Positions 16,663-25,765 of a DNA stretch of 64,000 nt are shown here, piece after piece. The notes beneath the pieces were generated by a model. It worked only from the letters and a program-made list of their open reading frames with translations, had not been told where the DNA came from and did no database searches. Position 1 is the stretch's first letter. Each line of letters begins with the position of its first letter. Source of the DNA: Streptomyces akebiae (lineage in GTDB: Bacteria > Actinomycetota > Actinomycetes > Streptomycetales > Streptomycetaceae); NCBI RefSeq assembly GCF_019599145.1, contig NZ_CP080647.1, forward strand, positions 1,612,001-1,676,000, given 5' to 3'. Position numbers and translations under genes: made by a program.

Positions 16663-17793
16663 TCAGTTCGCGTGGGCGAGGTCGGCGGCGCGGCGCGCGG
16701 CGCCGTCCATGGTGGTGGCCTGGTGGACGAGGGGGTGGTCGCGGTCGTCGAGGATCGCCCGGCCGCGTACGGCGTTGTTGCCGTCGAGGCGGACGACGAG
16801 CGGTTTGGTCAACTGGACGCTGTCCAGGGCCTGGACGATGCCGTCGGCGACCGCGTCGCAGGCGGTGATCCCGCCGAAGACGTTGACGAAGACGGACTTC
16901 ACGGCCGGGTCGGAGAGGATGACGGAGAGGCCGTCGGCCATGATCTGGGCGGAGGCGCCGCCGCCGATGTCGAGGAAGTTGGCGGGGCGGGCGCCGCAGC
17001 CGGCGACCACGTCGAGGGTCGACATGACGAGTCCGGCGCCGTTGCCGATGACGCCGACCTCGCCGTCCAGTTTCACGTAGTTGAGGCCCTTGGCGGCGGC
17101 CGCCGCCTCCAGCGGGTCGTCGGGCGCGAAGCCCTCGTCGCCCCAACGGGTCTGCCGGAAACCGGCGTTGTCGTCGAGGGTGACCTTGCCGTCGAGGGCG
17201 AGGATGCGGCCCTTTTCGGTGCGGACGAGCGGGTTGACCTCGACGAGGAGGGCGTCCTCGCGGGTCAGCACCTCCCAGAGCCGCATGAGGACGTCGACGG
17301 TCTGCGGCGGCAGACCGGCCGCCTCGGCGATCTCGGACGCCTTCGCGGAGGTGACGCCCTCGACGGGGTCGACGGGTATCCGGGCCACGGCTTCCGGCCT
17401 GGTCGCCGCGACCTCCTCGATGTCCATGCCGCCCTCGGCCGAGGCGATCGCGAGGAAGCGGCCGGCGGCGCGGTCGAGGACGTACGAGACGTAGAACTCG
17501 CTCTCGATCGCGACGGGTTCGGCGATCATCACCTGGCGGACGGTGTGGCCCTTGATGTCCATGCCGAGGATCTGCCGTGCGGTCAGTTCGGTGGCGGCGG
17601 GGTCGGCGGCGAGCTTGACCCCGCCCGCCTTGCCGCGTCCGCCGGTCTTCACCTGGGCCTTGACGACGACGCGTCCGCCGAGTCGGCGGGCGATCTCGCG
17701 CGCCTCCTTGGGCGAGTCCGTGACCTCCGCCCGTGGCACCGGGATGCCGTGTTCCTCGAAGAGTTCCCTTGCCTGGTGTTCGAACAGGTCCAT
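16663..17793 (-). CDS. sucC: Succinyl-CoA synthetase-like beta subunit (ATP-grasp)
   Basis: 376 residues from ATG 17793, with AGGAG six bases upstream; a longer frame to 17889 runs into the divergent promoter and is rejected. It begins [20 protein letters not shown] like all SucC proteins. [20 protein letters not shown] is the ATP-grasp nucleotide loop, EVNPLV binds metal, and [17 protein letters not shown] is the beta-subunit signature of the ligase domain. First gene of the sucC-sucD-ALDH operon, transcribed away from the oxalate genes across a shared 155-bp promoter region. Confidence 0.9.
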   Translation of the reverse strand: MDLFEHQARELFEEHGIPVPRAEVTDSPKEAREIARRLGGRVVVKAQVKTGGRGKAGGVKLAADPAATELTARQILGMDIKGHTVRQVMIAEPVAIESEFYVSYVLDRAAGRFLAIASAEGGMDIEEVAATRPEAVARIPVDPVEGVTSAKASEIAEAAGLPPQTVDVLMRLWEVLTREDALLVEVNPLVRTEKGRILALDGKVTLDDNAGFRQTRWGDEGFAPDDPLEAAAAAKGLNYVKLDGEVGVIGNGAGLVMSTLDVVAGCGARPANFLDIGGGASAQIMADGLSVILSDPAVKSVFVNVFGGITACDAVADGIVQALDSVQLTKPLVVRLDGNNAVRGRAILDDRDHPLVHQATTMDGAARRAADLAHAN

Positions 17794-17862
17794 TCCGGCT
17801 CCTGACTCAAAAGTGCCGCACGCCCCCTGGACACCACCCACCGGATGCGGGATAACAAGCTT

Positions 17863-17886
17863 CATACAGTATTCGTCGACTGTATG
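17863..17886. promoter_or_regulatory. Inverted repeat in the sucC / oxalate divergent promoter
   Basis: catacagt and actgtatg form a perfect 8-bp inverted repeat with an 8-bp spacer. Inside is ATTCGTCGACTG (17871-17882), which matches motifs upstream of the formate dehydrogenase operon (51630-51641) and the GntR gene (44947-44958). Likely a GntR-type operator controlling both directions. Confidence 0.6.
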
Positions 17887-17948
17887 CAATCAACCGCGAG
17901 CGCGCTCCAACCCCTAGGAAGACCCCTACGAAGGGACAGGACTCCGCC

Positions 17949-19634
17949 ATGCCCGACGGCAACAGCCAGGACCTCATTTCCGGTGGTCACCTCGTCGCGA
18001 AGGCACTCAAAGCGGAGGGTGTGGAGGTCATCTACACCCTGTGCGGCGGCCACATCATCGACATCTACGACGGCTGCGTCGACGAGGGCATCGAGGTCGT
18101 CGACGTCCGCCACGAGCAGGTCGCCGCCCACGCCGCCGACGGCTACGCCCGGATCACCGGCAGGCCCGGCTGCGCGGTCGTCACCGCCGGCCCCGGTACG
18201 ACCGACGCCGTGACCGGCGTCGCCAACGCCTTCCGCGCGGAGTCCCCGATGCTGCTGATCGGCGGCCAGGGCGCGCACACCCAGCACAAGATGGGGTCCC
18301 TCCAGGACCTGCCGCACGTCGACATGATGACCCCGATCACCAAGTTCGCGGCCACCGTGCCGGACACGGCCCGCGCCGCCGACATGGTGTCGATGGCGTT
18401 CCGCGAGTGCTACCACGGCGCCCCCGGGCCCTCCTTCCTGGAGATCCCGCGTGACGTCCTCGACGCCAAGGTGCCCGTCGAGAAGGCGCGCGTACCGAAG
18501 GCCGGCGCCTACCGGGCCTCGACCCGCTCGGCCGGCGACCCCGAGGCCATCGAGAAGCTCGCCGACCTGCTGGTGCACGCGGAGAGGCCCGCGATCCTGC
18601 TGGGCAGCCAGGTGTGGACCACGCGCGGCACCGAGTCCGCGATCGAGCTGGTGCGGACGCTGAACATCCCGGCCTACATGAACGGCGCGGGGCGGGGCAC
18701 GCTCCCGCCCGGCGACCCGCACCACTTCCAGCTCTCCCGCCGGTACGCGTTCTCAGGCGCCGACGTCATCGTCATCGTCGGCACGCCCTTCGACTTCCGC
18801 ATGGGCTACGGCAAGCGGCTGTCGCCGGACGCGACCGTCGTGCAGATCGACCTCGACTACCGGACCGTCGGCAAGAACCGCGACATCGACCTCGGGATCG
18901 TCGGCGACGCGGGCCTCGTGCTCAAGTCGGTGACGGAGGCGGCCTCCGGGCGCCTCAACGGGGGCGCGTCGAAGCGCAAGGAGTGGCTCGACGAGCTGCG
19001 TGCCGCCGAGCAGACCGCCATCGAGAAGCGGCTGCCCAGCCTGAGGTCCGACGCCTCGCCCATCCACCCCTACCGGCTGGTCAGCGAGATCAACGACTTC
19101 CTCACCGAGGACTCCGTCTACATCGGCGACGGCGGCGACATCGTCACCTTCTCCGGTCAGGTCGTGCAGCCCAAGTCACCCGGGCACTGGATGGACCCGG
19201 GCCCCCTCGGCACGCTCGGCGTCGGCGTCCCCTTCGTGCTCGCCGCGAAGAAGGCACGGCCCGACAAGGAGGTGGTGGCCCTCTTCGGCGACGGCGCCTT
19301 CTCCCTCACCGGCTGGGACTTCGAGACCCTGGTCCGCTACGACCTGCCCTTCGTCGGGATCGTCGGCAACAACTCCTCGATGAACCAGATCCGTTACGGC
19401 CAGAAGGCCAAGTACGGCGAGGAGCGGGAACGGATCGGCAACACCCTCGGCGACGTCCACTACGACAAGTTCGCCCAGATGCTGGGCGGTTACGGCGAGG
19501 AGGTCCGCGACCCCGCCGACATCGGGCCCGCGCTCCGGCGCGCCCGTGAGTCCGGCAAGCCGTCGCTCATCAACGTCTGGGTCGACCCGGACGCGTACGC
19601 CCCCGGAACCATGAACCAGACGATGTACAAGTGA
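17949..19634 (+). CDS. ThDP-dependent decarboxylase, probable oxalyl-CoA decarboxylase
   Basis: 561 residues with the three-domain layout of the acetolactate synthase/Oxc/HACL family. The catalytic Glu is in [18 protein letters not shown] near 58, and the ThDP-Mg motif runs from GDGAFSLTG (447) to GNNSS. Context calls for oxalyl-CoA to formyl-CoA plus CO2, because the next gene is a clear frc. However, the Tyr-Glu pair and the C-terminal Ser-Gly-Arg of the Oxalobacter enzyme are not conserved: MGSLQDLP and a [11 protein letters not shown] tail stand there. It could instead be a 2-hydroxyacyl-CoA lyase or acetolactate-synthase-like enzyme. Function is inferred from the operon. Confidence 0.75.
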   Translation: MPDGNSQDLISGGHLVAKALKAEGVEVIYTLCGGHIIDIYDGCVDEGIEVVDVRHEQVAAHAADGYARITGRPGCAVVTAGPGTTDAVTGVANAFRAESPMLLIGGQGAHTQHKMGSLQDLPHVDMMTPITKFAATVPDTARAADMVSMAFRECYHGAPGPSFLEIPRDVLDAKVPVEKARVPKAGAYRASTRSAGDPEAIEKLADLLVHAERPAILLGSQVWTTRGTESAIELVRTLNIPAYMNGAGRGTLPPGDPHHFQLSRRYAFSGADVIVIVGTPFDFRMGYGKRLSPDATVVQIDLDYRTVGKNRDIDLGIVGDAGLVLKSVTEAASGRLNGGASKRKEWLDELRAAEQTAIEKRLPSLRSDASPIHPYRLVSEINDFLTEDSVYIGDGGDIVTFSGQVVQPKSPGHWMDPGPLGTLGVGVPFVLAAKKARPDKEVVALFGDGAFSLTGWDFETLVRYDLPFVGIVGNNSSMNQIRYGQKAKYGEERERIGNTLGDVHYDKFAQMLGGYGEEVRDPADIGPALRRARESGKPSLINVWVDPDAYAPGTMNQTMYK

Positions 19635-19644
19635 GGTGCCCCCG

Positions 19645-20895
19645 ATGACCCCTACCGCAGGAACGTCGACCAAGGCTCTCGAAGGCATCCGCGTCCTCGA
19701 CATGACGCACGTCCAGTCCGGCCCGTCCGCCACCCAACTGCTCGCCTGGCTCGGCGCGGACGTGGTGAAGCTGGAGGCGCCGACCGGGGACATCACGCGC
19801 AAGCAGCTGCGCGACCTCCCGGACGTCGACTCCCTCTACTTCACGATGCTCAACTGCAACAAGCGGAGCATCACCCTCAACACCAAGACCGAGCGCGGCA
19901 AGGAGATCCTCACCGAACTGATCCGGCGCTCCGACGTCATGGTCGAGAACTTCGGACCGGGCGCGGTCGACCGCATGGGCTTCACCTGGGACCGCATCCA
20001 GGAGATCAATCCGCGGATCGTCTATGCCTCCATCAAGGGGTTCGGGGACGGTCCCTACACCAACTTCAAAGCGTACGAGGTCGTCGCGCAGGCCATGGGC
20101 GGGTCCATGGCGACCACCGGCTTCGAGGAGGGACCGCCGCTGGCGACGGGGGCCCAGATCGGGGACTCCGGAACGGGCGTCCACGCCGTGGCGGGGATCC
20201 TCGCGGCGCTGTACCAGCGGGAGAGCACCGGGCGCGGCCAGCGGGTCAACGTGGCCATGCAGCACGCCGTTCTCAACCTCTGCCGGGTGAAGCTGAGGGA
20301 CCAGCAGCGGCTGGCACACGGCCCGCTGCGTGAATATCCCAACGAGGACTTCGGCGACGAGGTTCCCAGGTCCGGCAACGCGTCCGGCGGAGGTCAGCCC
20401 GGCTGGGCCGTGAGGTGCGCGCCGGGCGGCCCGAACGACTACGTGTACGTCATCGTGCAGCCCGTCGGCTGGCAGCCGCTCAGCGAACTCATCGGCCGGC
20501 CGGAGCTCGCGGACGACCCCGAGTGGGCGACGCCGGAGGCCCGCCTCCCCAAGCTCAACAAGATGTTCCAGCTCATCGAGGAGTGGTCGGCCACGCTCCC
20601 CAAGTGGGAGGTGCTGGAGCGCCTCAACGCGCACAACATCCCCTGCGGGCCGATCCTCTCCACCAAGGAGATCATCGAGGACGAGTCGCTGGTCTCCAAC
20701 GAGATGGTCGTCACCGTGCCGCACCCCGAGCGCGGCGAGTTCGTGACCGTCGGCAGCCCGCTGAAGCTGTCCGACTCCCCCGTGGACGTGACCAGTTCCC
20801 CCTTGCTCGGCGAGCACAACGAAGAGGTCTACGTCGGCGAGCTGGGCCTCGGCGACGAGGAACTGCGCCTGCTCAAGTCGAACGGAGTGATCTGA
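19645..20895 (+). CDS. frc: Formyl-CoA:oxalate CoA-transferase (class III)
   Basis: 416 residues, close to the 428 of the Oxalobacter enzyme, with long stretches remembered from it: [43 protein letters not shown], and VKLRDQQRL. The catalytic Asp is in AQIGDSGTG (D174), and the glycine loop GGGQPGW that covers the active site is present. It moves CoA from formyl-CoA to oxalate in the cytoplasm. ATG 19645 is chosen over GTG 19636 because GAGGTG lies six bases upstream. It follows the decarboxylase by 10 bp and precedes the acyl-CoA synthetase by 3 bp, so all three are one operon. Confidence 0.93.
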   Translation: MTPTAGTSTKALEGIRVLDMTHVQSGPSATQLLAWLGADVVKLEAPTGDITRKQLRDLPDVDSLYFTMLNCNKRSITLNTKTERGKEILTELIRRSDVMVENFGPGAVDRMGFTWDRIQEINPRIVYASIKGFGDGPYTNFKAYEVVAQAMGGSMATTGFEEGPPLATGAQIGDSGTGVHAVAGILAALYQRESTGRGQRVNVAMQHAVLNLCRVKLRDQQRLAHGPLREYPNEDFGDEVPRSGNASGGGQPGWAVRCAPGGPNDYVYVIVQPVGWQPLSELIGRPELADDPEWATPEARLPKLNKMFQLIEEWSATLPKWEVLERLNAHNIPCGPILSTKEIIEDESLVSNEMVVTVPHPERGEFVTVGSPLKLSDSPVDVTSSPLLGEHNEEVYVGELGLGDEELRLLKSNGVI

Positions 20896-20898
20896 TTG

Positions 20899-23043
20899 AT
20901 GGCCGAAGACCGGGTGCTGAGGGTGCGCACGCTCCTCGACGCCGTACGGGCCGAGGGCCGCAGTGCGCTGACCGCTCCCGAGGGCAAGGTGATCGCCGAC
21001 GCGTACGGGATCGCCGTACCCGGCGAGGAACTGGCGCGGGACGTCGAGGAGGCGGTGTCGTACGCGGCGCGCTTCGGCGGGCCGGTGGTGATGAAGATCG
21101 TGTCGCCGGACATCCTGCACAAGACCGACGCGGGCGGTGTGATCGTCGGGGTGGAGGGCGCGGCCGACGTACGGGCCGCGTTCCACACCGTCGTCGACAA
21201 CGCGCGCGCGTACGCGCCCGCCGCCCGTATCGAGGGCGTCCAGGTGCAGGAGCTGCTGCCGAAGGGGCAGGAGGTCATCGTCGGCGCGGTGACGGACCCG
21301 ACGTTCGGGAAGGTCGTCGCGTTCGGGCTCGGCGGCGTGCTGGTGGAGGTCCTCAAGGACGTGACGTTCCGGCTCGCGCCGGTCGACGCGGACGAGGCGC
21401 TGTCGATGCTGGACTCGATCCGCGCGGCGGAGATCCTGCACGGGGTGCGCGGGGCGCCGGCCGTGGACCGGTGGGCGATCGCCGAGCAGATCCGCCGGGT
21501 CTCCGAACTCGTCGCTGACTTCCCGGAGATCGCCGAGGTGGATCTCAACCCGGTGATCGCGACCCCGGAGGGGGCGGTCGCGGCGGACATCCGGGTGATC
21601 CTCGCGGAGTCGGTGCCGAAGCCGCGGCGAAGGTACACGCGCGAGGAGATCCTCACGTCGATGCGTCGGCTGATGCAGCCGTCGTCGGTCGCCGTGATCG
21701 GGGCTTCCAACGAGCAGGGCAAGATCGGCAATTCGGTGATGCGCAACCTCGTCGACGGGGGTTTCGCCGGGGAGATCCATCCGGTGAACCCCAAGGCCGA
21801 TGACATTCTGGGCCGCAAGGCGTACAAGAGTGTCACGGACGTTCCCGGTGAGGTGGATGTGGCGGTCTTCGCGATCCCCGCCAAGTTCGTGGCCGCGGCT
21901 CTGGAGGAGGTGGGCCGCAAGGGCATCCCCAACGCCGTACTGATCCCGTCGGGTTTCGCGGAGACCGGCGAGCACGAACTCCAGGGCGAGATCGTGGCGA
22001 TCGCCGAACGGTACGGCGTCCGGCTGCTCGGGCCGAACATCTACGGCTACTACTCGACCTGGCAGGACCTCTGCGCCACGTTCTGCACGCCGTACGACGT
22101 CAAGGGCGGGGTGGCGCTGACCTCGCAGTCCGGCGGCATCGGGATGGCCATCCTGGGCTTCGCGCGCACCACGAAGACGGGGGTGTCGGCGATCGTCGGG
22201 CTCGGCAACAAGTCGGACCTGGACGAGGACGACCTGCTGACCTGGTTCGGCGAGGACCCGCACACCGAGTGCATCGCCATGCACCTGGAGGATCTGAAGG
22301 ACGGGCGGGCCTTCGTGGAGGCCGCGCGGGCGACCGTCCCGAAGAAGCCGGTCGTCGTCCTGAAGGCGGGCCGTACGGCGGCCGGGGCGAAGGCAGCTGG
22401 CTCGCACACGGGCGCGCTCGCGGGCGACGACGCCGTGTACGAGGACATCCTCAAGCAGGCGGGTGTCATCAGGGCGCCGGGGCTGAACGACATGCTGGAG
22501 TACGCGCGCGCGTTGCCGGTGCTGCCGGCTCCGCGGGGCGACAACGTCGTGATCATCACGGGGGCCGGCGGCAGTGGCGTGCTGCTGTCGGACGCGGTGA
22601 CCGACAACGGGCTGACCCTGATGGAGATCCCGCCGGACCTCGACGCGTCGTTCCGGACGTTCATCCCGCCGTTCGGGGCGGCCGGCAACCCGGTCGACAT
22701 CACCGGGGGCGAGCCGCCGTCGACGTACGAGGCGACGATCCGGCTGGGCCTGGAGGACCCGCGCATCCACGCGCTCGTCCTCGGCTACTGGCACACCATC
22801 GTCACCCCACCGATGGTCTTCGCGGAACTCACCGCGCGCGTGGTGGCCGAGTTCCGCGAGCGCGGCGTCGAGAAGCCGGTCGTCGCGTCGCTCGCGGGCG
22901 ACGTCGAGGTGGAGGAGGCCTGCCAGTACCTCTTCGAGCGGGGGGTCGTGGCGTACCCGTACACGACCGAGAAGCCCGTGGCCGTCCTCGGCGCGAAGTA
23001 CCGCTGGGCCCGGGCGGCGGGACTGTTGGGGGGCGGTCGATGA
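20899..23043 (+). CDS. NDP-forming acyl-CoA synthetase (fused ATP-grasp and ligase)
   Basis: 714 residues. An ATP-grasp domain comes first (VVMKIVSPDILHKTDAGGVI, and EVDLNPVI as metal site). Then a CoA-binding Rossmann domain (VAVIGASNEQGKIGNSVM), and a succinyl-CoA-ligase-like domain with the phosphohistidine in AAGSHTGALAG (H503). This fusion typifies ADP-forming acetate-CoA ligase relatives. In this operon it could activate oxalate (or recover ATP from formyl-CoA or another thioester), giving a CoA donor for frc; that is inference. ATG 20899 is favoured over the TTG just before it. Confidence 0.88.
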   Translation: MAEDRVLRVRTLLDAVRAEGRSALTAPEGKVIADAYGIAVPGEELARDVEEAVSYAARFGGPVVMKIVSPDILHKTDAGGVIVGVEGAADVRAAFHTVVDNARAYAPAARIEGVQVQELLPKGQEVIVGAVTDPTFGKVVAFGLGGVLVEVLKDVTFRLAPVDADEALSMLDSIRAAEILHGVRGAPAVDRWAIAEQIRRVSELVADFPEIAEVDLNPVIATPEGAVAADIRVILAESVPKPRRRYTREEILTSMRRLMQPSSVAVIGASNEQGKIGNSVMRNLVDGGFAGEIHPVNPKADDILGRKAYKSVTDVPGEVDVAVFAIPAKFVAAALEEVGRKGIPNAVLIPSGFAETGEHELQGEIVAIAERYGVRLLGPNIYGYYSTWQDLCATFCTPYDVKGGVALTSQSGGIGMAILGFARTTKTGVSAIVGLGNKSDLDEDDLLTWFGEDPHTECIAMHLEDLKDGRAFVEAARATVPKKPVVVLKAGRTAAGAKAAGSHTGALAGDDAVYEDILKQAGVIRAPGLNDMLEYARALPVLPAPRGDNVVIITGAGGSGVLLSDAVTDNGLTLMEIPPDLDASFRTFIPPFGAAGNPVDITGGEPPSTYEATIRLGLEDPRIHALVLGYWHTIVTPPMVFAELTARVVAEFRERGVEKPVVASLAGDVEVEEACQYLFERGVVAYPYTTEKPVAVLGAKYRWARAAGLLGGGR

Positions 23044-23065
23044 GCTGAGCGACGGCTCGAACCAC

Positions 23066-23097
23066 GGGGCCCGCGGCGACCGCTCACCGCGGGCCCC
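23066..23097 (+). terminator. Hairpin after the acyl-CoA synthetase gene
   Basis: ggggcccgcgg pairs perfectly with ccgcgggcccc (11 bp) around a 10-base loop, 22 bp past the stop codon. It suggests that the following transporter has its own promoter or is expressed by partial read-through. Confidence 0.75.
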
Positions 23098-23161
23098 GGC
23101 GCAAAGAAGCACGGACAGGGGGCGCTGGCCAGACTTCTTCCACGCGGAGGGTTCGATCGAC

Positions 23162-24550
23162 ATGGCGACAACTGACATCTCCACACCCGTCCCCTACCGG
23201 GAGGTGACGGACGCAGGCGGCCGGATGTACCGGATCGGCGAGTCCGACCTGGACATCATGGGCCGCAAACGCAAGTGGATGGTCATCCTGCCGTGGGTGG
23301 GCATGATGGGCATCAGCTCGGCGGAGTACGCGTTCGCGTCCGCCGAGGAGACCCTGCACACGGCGCACAGCTGGAGCAACCAGCACATCTTCTGGATGCT
23401 GGGCGTCTGGGTGTTCTTCCAGGCAGCGGTGGCCTTCCCGGCCGGCAAGCTCCGTGAGAACGGCAAACTGCCCGCCCGCTGGGCGATGATGCTGGGCGCC
23501 GTGGGCACCCTGCTCGGGTACGTGTCCCTCGCGTTCGCACCGCACGTCGTCGTCGCGTACATCGGCTTCGGCATGTTCAGCGGCATGGGCGCCGGCATGG
23601 TGTACGCGACCTGCGTGAACATGGTCGGCAAGTGGTACCCGGAGCGTAAGGGCGGCAAGACCGGCTTCGTCAACGGCGGTTTCGCCTACGGCTCGGTGCC
23701 CTTCGTGTTCATCTTCACCGGGTACATGGACCTGACGAACTTCCGCTGGGTGCTCGTCTGTGTCGGTGTGTTCCTCGCGACGGTCGTCGCCGTGGCCGGC
23801 TATTTCTTCCAGGACCCGCCGAAGAACTGGTGGCCGGCCGAGGTCGACCCACTGCGCAAGCCGGACGACCCGCGCGCGCGGCGGGCGCTGGAGAAGAACC
23901 CGCCCGCCGTGAAGCAGTACACGCCGGGCGAGGCCTGGCGGACGGGCCGGGTCGCGTTGATGTGGTTCTGTCTGCTGTGCACCTCGGGTGTGAACATCTT
24001 CGGCATCGCCTTCCAGGTGCCGTTCGGCAACGAGGCGGGGTTCGCGGGCGGGATCGTGGCGACCGCCATGTCCCTGAAGGCGATCGTCAACGGCACGGGA
24101 CGCGGTGTGATCGGCTGGCTCTCCGACCGCTACGGCCGCAAGCAGTGCCTGATCTTCGTGTGCATCGTGCTGGGCCTGTCCCAGTACGGCATCCTGTGGT
24201 CCGGCAACATCGGCAACCTGCCGCTCTTCCTGGTGTTCTCCAGCATCTCCGGCTTCGGCGGCGGCGCCATCTTCCCGATGTTCGCGGCGATGACCGCGGA
24301 CTACTTCGGCGAGAACAACAACGCCTCCAACTACGGTCTGGTCTACAGCTCCAAGCTGGTCTCCGGTCTGCTCGGCTCCGGTATGGGCGCCGTGGTCGTG
24401 GGCGCCTGGGACTACGCGGGCGCCTTCCTGCTCGCCGGTACCATCTCGCTGTTCGCCGGTTGCGTGGCGGTCTTCCTGCACCCACCGGGGCGGCCCCGCA
24501 ACCGTCGGATCACTCCCAACCCCCGTCCGCTCGGTGACGAAGTGGCCTGA
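23162..24550 (+). CDS. OFA-family MFS transporter (oxalate/formate antiporter type)
   Basis: 462-residue membrane protein with about 12 hydrophobic helices. The OFA pattern is visible in WVFFQAAVAFPAGKL, GMFSGMGAGMVYATCVNMVG with GKWYPERKGGKTGFVNGGF, and GWLSDRYGRKQCLIF. A 36-residue cytoplasmic N-terminus precedes the first helix. It is the likely oxalate importer, exchanging oxalate for formate, for the upstream frc operon. Unlike the second OFA protein at 50094-51428, no overlapping small-subunit gene is present after it; a strong terminator follows directly. Confidence 0.9.
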   Translation: MATTDISTPVPYREVTDAGGRMYRIGESDLDIMGRKRKWMVILPWVGMMGISSAEYAFASAEETLHTAHSWSNQHIFWMLGVWVFFQAAVAFPAGKLRENGKLPARWAMMLGAVGTLLGYVSLAFAPHVVVAYIGFGMFSGMGAGMVYATCVNMVGKWYPERKGGKTGFVNGGFAYGSVPFVFIFTGYMDLTNFRWVLVCVGVFLATVVAVAGYFFQDPPKNWWPAEVDPLRKPDDPRARRALEKNPPAVKQYTPGEAWRTGRVALMWFCLLCTSGVNIFGIAFQVPFGNEAGFAGGIVATAMSLKAIVNGTGRGVIGWLSDRYGRKQCLIFVCIVLGLSQYGILWSGNIGNLPLFLVFSSISGFGGGAIFPMFAAMTADYFGENNNASNYGLVYSSKLVSGLLGSGMGAVVVGAWDYAGAFLLAGTISLFAGCVAVFLHPPGRPRNRRITPNPRPLGDEVA

Positions 24551-24563
24551 CGCCCTCGCGTAC

Positions 24564-24616
24564 GGCAGCATGCGGCCGCCCCGTGGTCTCGCACCACGGG
24601 GCGGCCGCCTGCTGCC
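24564..24616. terminator. Bidirectional terminator between convergent genes
   Basis: A very long hairpin: ggcagca, one unpaired base, then gcggccgccccgtggt, loop ctcgc, and the full complement on the other side (23 paired bases in total). It lies between the convergent OFA transporter and the secreted TIM-barrel gene and can stop transcription from both. Confidence 0.85.
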
Positions 24617-24634
24617 GTTGTCGCCCGGCGTCGG

Positions 24635-25678
24635 TCAGCACTTCTCCCGCAGCGAGTGCAGGTGCTCGCTGGAACGGCGGGCGAACGTGAAGGACTCGGC
24701 GGGGTTGTCGTGCTCGGCCTGCCAGTGGTGGGCGAGACGGTGGCCCTTCAGCCGGGTGACGGCCGAGATGAACTTCTGGTAGTCGATGTCGCCGTCGCCG
24801 ACGTCCACCATGCGGTAGCCGAAGGGGTTCGACGGGTCGCTCTCGCCGTCCTTGACGTGGAAGAGCGGGTAGCGGTTCGGGCGGCGCAGGACGTAGTCGA
24901 GGGGCTCGAAGGGCGCGGAGGTGCCGTCGGGCCGCTTGGAGAACCGGAACTGGGCCACGTACGCCCAGAAGATGTCCATCTCCAGGAAGACCAGGTCGGG
25001 GTCGGTCTCCCGGAGCAGCACGTCGTAGAGACGGACCTTGGGGTTGTCGGTGGCGAAGGAGAACTCCTCGGAGTGGTTGTGCTGGTAGAACTTCATGCCC
25101 CGCGCCCTGGCCGCCGCGCCGTAGGTGTTGAACTCGTGGGCGGCCCGCTTCATCGCGTCGACGGTCATGCCGTAGCGGAAGGGACCGGCGGCGGTGCCGA
25201 TGTGCTTGAGGCCCAGGGCCTGGGCGTCGTCGAGGACCTTGGTGAGGTTCTGGGCGAAGGTGTACGCGTTCGGGTCGCTCGCGTAGTAACCGACGTGGCT
25301 GCCGATCGGGGTGAGGCCGTGGTCGCGGGCCAGGCGCCTCAGCTGGGCGAGGGTGATGGGGCCCGCCGAGCCCTGGGTGTAGCCGGCGAACTCGACCTCG
25401 TCGTAGCCGTACTTCTCCAGCTCGGCGAAGACGGGGGCGAAGCCGAGGGTGGAGACCTTGTCGCGCAGGCTGTAGAGCTGGATGCCGAGCCGGCCGGGCG
25501 GGAGGACGGGGCGGCCCCGGCCCTTGCCCGCGGCCGCCGACTCGGTGTCCGCGGCGGCCTGCGCCGGGGCTGCCGCGCCCAGCAGGGCGGCGACCGTGGC
25601 GCCGGCGGCGACGCCGAGCATGCCTCGTCTGCTGAGGCGGTGGGTGAGTTCGGGATCCGGCTGGTGGGTGCGGCTCAT
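24635..25678 (-). CDS. Secreted sugar-phosphate isomerase/epimerase-like TIM barrel
   Basis: 347 residues with a twin-arginine leader (LSRRGMLGVAAGAT, then an Ala-rich stretch ending AQAA), so it is exported folded. The body is a xylose-isomerase-like TIM barrel (GIQLYSLRDKV, VEFAGYTQG, KFYQHNHSEE), with candidate metal ligands in FLEMDIFWA and PLFHVKDGE. Related secreted barrels often accompany 3-keto-sugar or inositol pathways. It is the last gene of the long minus-strand block, about 90 bp after the EboF gene. GAGGAG precedes the ATG. Substrate unknown. Confidence 0.85.
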   Translation of the reverse strand: MSRTHQPDPELTHRLSRRGMLGVAAGATVAALLGAAAPAQAAADTESAAAGKGRGRPVLPPGRLGIQLYSLRDKVSTLGFAPVFAELEKYGYDEVEFAGYTQGSAGPITLAQLRRLARDHGLTPIGSHVGYYASDPNAYTFAQNLTKVLDDAQALGLKHIGTAAGPFRYGMTVDAMKRAAHEFNTYGAAARARGMKFYQHNHSEEFSFATDNPKVRLYDVLLRETDPDLVFLEMDIFWAYVAQFRFSKRPDGTSAPFEPLDYVLRRPNRYPLFHVKDGESDPSNPFGYRMVDVGDGDIDYQKFISAVTRLKGHRLAHHWQAEHDNPAESFTFARRSSEHLHSLREKC

Positions 25679-25765
25679 GTCTGGGGCTCCTCTGCGTGGA
25701 AGGGCGTTGTCAGTGGTGGGTGCTTCACTGGTGACCAGTCAGGACCCGTGGGTCCTGGGCACCGG

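Noticed and set aside
19570..23184. A 1204-residue minus-strand frame opposite frc and the acyl-CoA synthetase
   Set aside because: Antisense shadow; the plus strand encodes conserved catalytic motifs with good ribosome binding sites.
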